Assembly: GCA_046351555.1 (NCBI GenBank)
Contig: JAXLYI010000031.1
Location: 1 to 64,000 of the forward strand
Direction: 5' to 3'
From: CAISKJ01 sp046351555
Lineage (GTDB): Bacteria > Myxococcota_A > Polyangia > Polyangiales > Ga0077539
DNA: 64,000 bases
A program made the position numbers and the translations under genes. Shown here piece after piece: positions 61,109 to 64,000 of this stretch. Under the pieces are notes generated by a model. It did not search any database, had not been told where the DNA came from, and worked only from the letters and a program-made list of their open reading frames with translations. How positions within the stretch are numbered: the stretch's first letter is position 1; every line of letters begins with the position of its first letter.

Positions 61109-62218
61109 TCAGCGCTTGGCGGCGGGCTGGACGACGTGGAGGACGCCGTAGCGCCCTTCGGTGCGTCGGACGGCGTAGCGGCCGTCGGGCGGGGCGCTCG
61201 CGGCGTCGCAGAGGGTGGCGGCGTTGAAGGGGCAGGCGCGGCACTTCCCGCGGCTGGCGGTGCCTTCGGGGGCGCGCTGGCCCGTCCAGTAGGAGAGGGC
61301 CCAGTGGAGGTCGCGCTCGGCGCGGCCCTTGTGGTGGCGGAAGACCCAGAGCCCGAAGGCGTCGTCGTCGACGCGGCGGTAGGTGAGCCCCGCGAGGGGA
61401 TCGGGCATCGCGGTTCCGGTGCGGACGTCGGTGGCGCTCAGGCCCTCGCGGGCGGCCTCGAGCGCGCGGTCGGCGATGAGGGCGGCGAGGCCGTCGGTCA
61501 CCTTGCGCCCGCGCGGCAGAACCGCAACGCCGTAGAGCAGCCCGTCGACCTGGAAGCCGTTGGCCTCCAGCATCCGCCCGTACGCCTCCACCTGCACCAC
61601 GTGGGAGGGGAAGAGCTCGCGCCGCCCGGAGAACTTGAACTCCAGCACCAGCCGCGCGCGCCTGCCTTCGAGGTGGATCCGGTCGGCCCGACCCACTAGG
61701 CGAACGCCTTCGATCTCCGACGAGAGTGGCATCTCGACGAGCTCGAGGGGCTCGCCGGCGGTGATGGCGCGGGTGATCTCGTCGGGGGTGATCTCGACCG
61801 CCTCGGCTTCGAAGACGGCGTGGCCCGCGGCGCCCGCGGCGAGCTCGGCGCTCTCGGTACGCAGCGAGTGCGAGCGCGCGAGGTGCACCTGCATCTCGCA
61901 GTAGAACTGGTTGGACAGCGTGCTCACCGACACGCGCGGCGGTCGCGGGACTTGGGGGCGCTCGAGGAAGGCCCGGATCGCGTCGACCCGCTCCTCGGTG
62001 AAGAGCGCGTCGAGCGTGCCGTCGAGCCCCGCACGTCGCACGGAGGCGTAGAAGCGCCCGACGGGCTCGCCGAAGAGCCCCGCCTCGTGGAGCGACTCCC
62101 ACGCGGCGCGCAGCGAGCCCAGGGCCGTGACCAGCGCGTAGAGCTTCGGGGCGAGCTCCGCGCGTGCCTCCGCCACGACGGGCGAGGGCGGCGGGTCTGC
62201 GGGCACCGGGAGGTTCAT
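61109..62218 (-). CDS. Cas4-like PD-(D/E)XK nuclease with Fe-S cysteines
   Basis: 369 residues. The N-terminal 95 residues are helical and unfamiliar. From STLSNQFYCEMQVHLARSHS the protein follows the Cas4/RecB-family exonuclease pattern. C107 is the first cluster cysteine, D179 (VGRADRIH) and E193-x-K195 (LVLEFKFSGRR) are the nuclease site, and C326, C329 and C337 (GKCRACPFNAATLCDAA) complete a four-cysteine set for a 4Fe-4S cluster. No cas gene or CRISPR array is in the window. Located 144 bp downstream of a phage-type annealing-like gene on the same strand, it fits an exonuclease role in recombination. Confidence 0.85.
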   Translation of the reverse strand: MNLPVPADPPPSPVVAEARAELAPKLYALVTALGSLRAAWESLHEAGLFGEPVGRFYASVRRAGLDGTLDALFTEERVDAIRAFLERPQVPRPPRVSVSTLSNQFYCEMQVHLARSHSLRTESAELAAGAAGHAVFEAEAVEITPDEITRAITAGEPLELVEMPLSSEIEGVRLVGRADRIHLEGRRARLVLEFKFSGRRELFPSHVVQVEAYGRMLEANGFQVDGLLYGVAVLPRGRKVTDGLAALIADRALEAAREGLSATDVRTGTAMPDPLAGLTYRRVDDDAFGLWVFRHHKGRAERDLHWALSYWTGQRAPEGTASRGKCRACPFNAATLCDAASAPPDGRYAVRRTEGRYGVLHVVQPAAKR

Positions 62219-62362
62219 GCGCCTGAGCGCGCAGTGTAGCCTACCCGCGGTGCCCGACGGGGGTCCCGCGCGAGGGGTTTGGAATGTGAGGGGGGAGGCG
62301 GATGGGGGTTGACAGCGCCGCCGCCGTTGGGGAGGGCGGCGGCGCGGTCGGGGACGGGGAGG

Positions 62363-63250
62363 TCAGGCCGCCTGGTGGTCGCTCTTGCCCTCGGCGGCGG
62401 CGCGGCGGGCGTCCTCCTCGGCGATGGCCTTCTTCAGCCACACCTTGGCGTTCTTCATCTTGCCGACCTCCTCGGTGCGCTTGCAGAGGGCCTTCCAGGC
62501 CGCCTCGCGGTCGGGGGCCGAGAGCGCGGCCAGCTCGGCGCGGTGCTTCATCCACACCGCGACGGCCTCGCCGGGGAGCTCGATCTCCCCGATGCGGGCG
62601 TAGAACCCTTCGGCCGCGGTGGGGACCTCGGCGGGCAGCGGCTCGACCGGCGCCTCGTTGCGGGGCGGGGCCACGGGCTCCTCCTCGCGCGGGGCGGGCT
62701 GGGCGTTGAAATCGACGCCGCCGCCGGGCTCCTGCACGTTGGCCGGGATGGTCTCGAGCTCCATCTCGTCGAGTACGCCGAGCCCGAGGATCGAGAGCGT
62801 CGCGCGGCGCTTCGCCTTGGTCTCCGCCTTCATGAGAACGTTCACCGGGTCGACCAGCGGCACGGTGGCGGTGGCCGTCTCGACGCGCCCGTTGGGGTGC
62901 GTCGCCTTGCACACGGCGTAGACCAGCTTGGTGCCCGCGAGGTCGATCACCTTGGGGCCGTCGATGATCTCGCGGTTGAGCTTGTGCATCGCCGCGAGCT
63001 GGTCGGTCGCCCCGCGCGTCGCGTAGAGCACCTCCTTGCCGTTGAGCCGCAGGAAGGCGAAGGGCTGCGCGTGGGGGTTGAGCCCCAGGCCCTCGCACAT
63101 CTGCACGTAGAACTTCGCGCGCTCCGCGGGCCCGAGGCCCGAGAGGTCGCCGCGCAGCACCAGCGACTCGATCACCTTCGTGCCGGTGCGCCCGTCGACG
63201 TTGAACTCCGCGCGCTCCGTCTTCTCCGTCTTGTCCGTCTTCTCGCTCAT
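62363..63250 (-). CDS. Phage-type recombination (single-strand annealing-like) protein
   Basis: 295 residues. The N-terminal half (SLVLRGDLSGLGPAERAKFYV, QMCEGLGLNPHAQPFAFLRL and the RGATDQLAA block, then LMKAETKAKRRATLSILGLG) follows the pattern of a protein group found in phages beside ssDNA-binding and exonuclease genes. A KAETKAKRRATLS-like helix followed by a Gly-rich end is typical of Rad52/Erf-like annealing proteins, but assignment to one subfamily is not certain. A Pro/Glu-rich linker precedes a C-terminal helical domain with basic residues. Its Cas4-like neighbour suggests an exonuclease/annealase pair. Confidence 0.65.
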   Translation of the reverse strand: MSEKTDKTEKTERAEFNVDGRTGTKVIESLVLRGDLSGLGPAERAKFYVQMCEGLGLNPHAQPFAFLRLNGKEVLYATRGATDQLAAMHKLNREIIDGPKVIDLAGTKLVYAVCKATHPNGRVETATATVPLVDPVNVLMKAETKAKRRATLSILGLGVLDEMELETIPANVQEPGGGVDFNAQPAPREEEPVAPPRNEAPVEPLPAEVPTAAEGFYARIGEIELPGEAVAVWMKHRAELAALSAPDREAAWKALCKRTEEVGKMKNAKVWLKKAIAEEDARRAAAEGKSDHQAA

Positions 63251-63316
63251 GGTCGTCTCTCCTGATCGTGCTCGTGGCGGCGGCGTCGGGTGCCGCGTCG
63301 GGTGTCTTCGTCGTGC

Positions 63317-63685
63317 TCAGCCGTCGGCGTTGGAGGCGTCGAGGGCGTCGACCCAGGCGTCGCGGCGCTCGTCGCAGAAGGCCGCGAAATCCGCGTCGCA
63401 CGCCAGCTCGTCGGCGAGGTCGGCGGGGTCGTCGTGGACGTCGTTGGCGGGCGCGGCCGCGGGCACCGCCGGCGCGTCGCCGACCACGCCGAGGCGGCGC
63501 TGCGCCTCGCGGATCAGCCGGTCCTTCTTGAAGCGCGGGTGCGCCTTCCAGTCGGCCCAGCTCAGCTCCGCGCGCAGCCGGACGAGCTCCTCGAGCTCGA
63601 GCGCGCCCTCGATGGGGCGCTCGTCGTAGTCGTCGGGGAGGGTCTCCGCGTCGATCGCCAGGGCCGTGTTGCGTGCGTCGTCCAT
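63317..63685 (-). CDS. Small acidic protein, unknown function
   Basis: 122 residues from the ATG at 63685. It is strongly acidic (many Asp and Glu, for example LPDDYDERPIEGALELEELV) with a short central basic segment (WKAHPRFKKDRLIREAQRRLG). No family was recognised. It is the first gene on the minus strand before the annealing-like protein (67-bp gap) and the Cas4-like nuclease, and may belong to the same module. Acidic small proteins beside recombinases are often inhibitors or adaptors, but nothing here proves this. Confidence 0.55.
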   Translation of the reverse strand: MDDARNTALAIDAETLPDDYDERPIEGALELEELVRLRAELSWADWKAHPRFKKDRLIREAQRRLGVVGDAPAVPAAAPANDVHDDPADLADELACDADFAAFCDERRDAWVDALDASNADG

Positions 63686-64000
63686 GGACCCAAGGATGCG
63701 CACGGACGCCCCGCCGCACAAGCCCCGGGAGGACAGCCTATGTCACGCAGTTATGACTGGAATTCCAGATGTTTTGCGGTGCGATGCGGGGTGACGGGGA
63801 ATGTCCGTTGGGCGGGCCATGCCGTCCCGCCTCGCGCTCGTTGGTGAGGGTGCCTCGGTCCCGTCTCGTGGCGTCGCAGGCCCGGGGCGCGGCGGGCGCG
63901 GCGGCGTCGGGCGCGGCGTGGGGCGGCGGGTGGTGGCCCCGGTGCGGGCGGCCGGCGGCGTGCGGCTCCGTGGGCGCGGCGTCGGGCGCGGCGACGGCGG
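63686..64000. other. Upstream region, partly unassigned
   Basis: 315 bp before the first gene of the recombination module. Positions 63735-63800 are clearly less GC-rich and are the best place for a minus-strand promoter. The stretch 63845-64000 is extremely GC-rich with repeated GGGCGCGGC units; all frames are open on both strands and no gene could be supported. Confidence 0.4.
63757..63768. promoter_or_regulatory. Perfect 12-bp palindrome, candidate operator
   Basis: CTGGAATTCCAG is a perfect palindrome in the AT-richer upstream region, 72 bp from the start of the acidic protein gene. It is adjacent to a partly symmetrical GTCACGCAGTTATGAC (63742-63757). Such sites upstream of phage-type recombination genes are often bound by a repressor; no regulator gene is seen in the window. 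Confidence 0.35.

Noticed and set aside
61109..62218. CRISPR adaptation locus because of the Cas4-like gene
   Set aside because: No cas1, cas2 or repeat-spacer array is in the window. The adjacent annealing-like gene gives a simpler context.
63290..63847. Plus-strand 185-codon frame opposite the small acidic protein gene
   Set aside because: It is Val/Gly/Arg-rich antisense; the acidic protein on the other strand has a balanced composition and fits the operon.
1..64000. tRNA or rRNA genes
   Set aside because: No cloverleaf-type or rRNA-like segment was recognised on reading the intergenic regions; a covariance-model search was not possible here.

Overview
The window is very GC-rich (over 70 percent by eye) and gene-dense. 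It has many secreted lipoproteins with Asp/Ala/Pro-rich linkers, FG-GAP and Stig1-like cysteine modules, FecR-like and TPR proteins, GTG starts and many 4-bp gene overlaps. This style suggests a myxobacterial member of the Myxococcota. That is inferred from gene content and composition; no 16S gene or other taxonomic marker is present. No tRNA or rRNA gene and no CRISPR array was seen.

Layout. 1-4.4 kb (minus): the 5' part of a homogentisate dioxygenase gene, lipoproteins, a PrsW-type membrane protease and a small HPt phosphotransfer protein. 4.5-8.5 kb (plus): metG, a HEAT-repeat protein and tatD. 8.5-11.6 kb: a lipoprotein with 45 consecutive prolines, then lolA and a FecR-like exported protein. 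11.7-20.5 kb (plus): a tightly coupled surface-glycan operon (heparinase II/III-like protein, WecB epimerase, PglE/LegC-type aminotransferase, PglF/CapD-type 4,6-dehydratase, PglC-like initiating transferase) that runs on into a DUF1415 protein and a METTL25-like methyltransferase. 20.6-31.3 kb: a PD-(D/E)XK-like protein, AlkB, lipoproteins, a rhomboid protease and a YtkA-like lipoprotein, separated by repeat elements. 31.9-38.6 kb (minus): a type I restriction-modification operon (hsdR, hsdM, hsdS). 38.8-43.1 kb: lipoxygenase, ferritin-like protein, a membrane protein with an apparent frameshift, class II aldolase. 43.5-46 kb (minus): a rubrerythrin / Fe-S oxidoreductase / DUF3501 oxidative-stress operon. 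46-51.7 kb: a nitrilase-family hydrolase and a His-rich P1B metal ATPase. 52.3-59.9 kb: TPR, FG-GAP and other secreted proteins and a winged-helix protein. 59.9-63.7 kb (minus): acyl-CoA dehydrogenase, then a Cas4-like nuclease, a phage-type annealing-like protein and a small acidic protein.

The most unusual property is a set of long inverted-repeat elements confined to 20.6-57.8 kb. At least five families are visible (called A to E here), with near-perfect arms of 40 to 118 bp. The family A loops carry a variable number of 16-bp direct repeats. One family B element is inserted inside a family A hairpin, two family C elements in opposite orientation bracket a fragment of an Rpn-like gene, and one family A element splits hsdR from hsdM. 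They carry no transposase gene and look like non-autonomous mobile or amplifying hairpin elements.

Starts were chosen by motif position, Shine-Dalgarno-like sequence and overlap with neighbours. Very long open frames opposite real genes are common at this GC content and were discarded.
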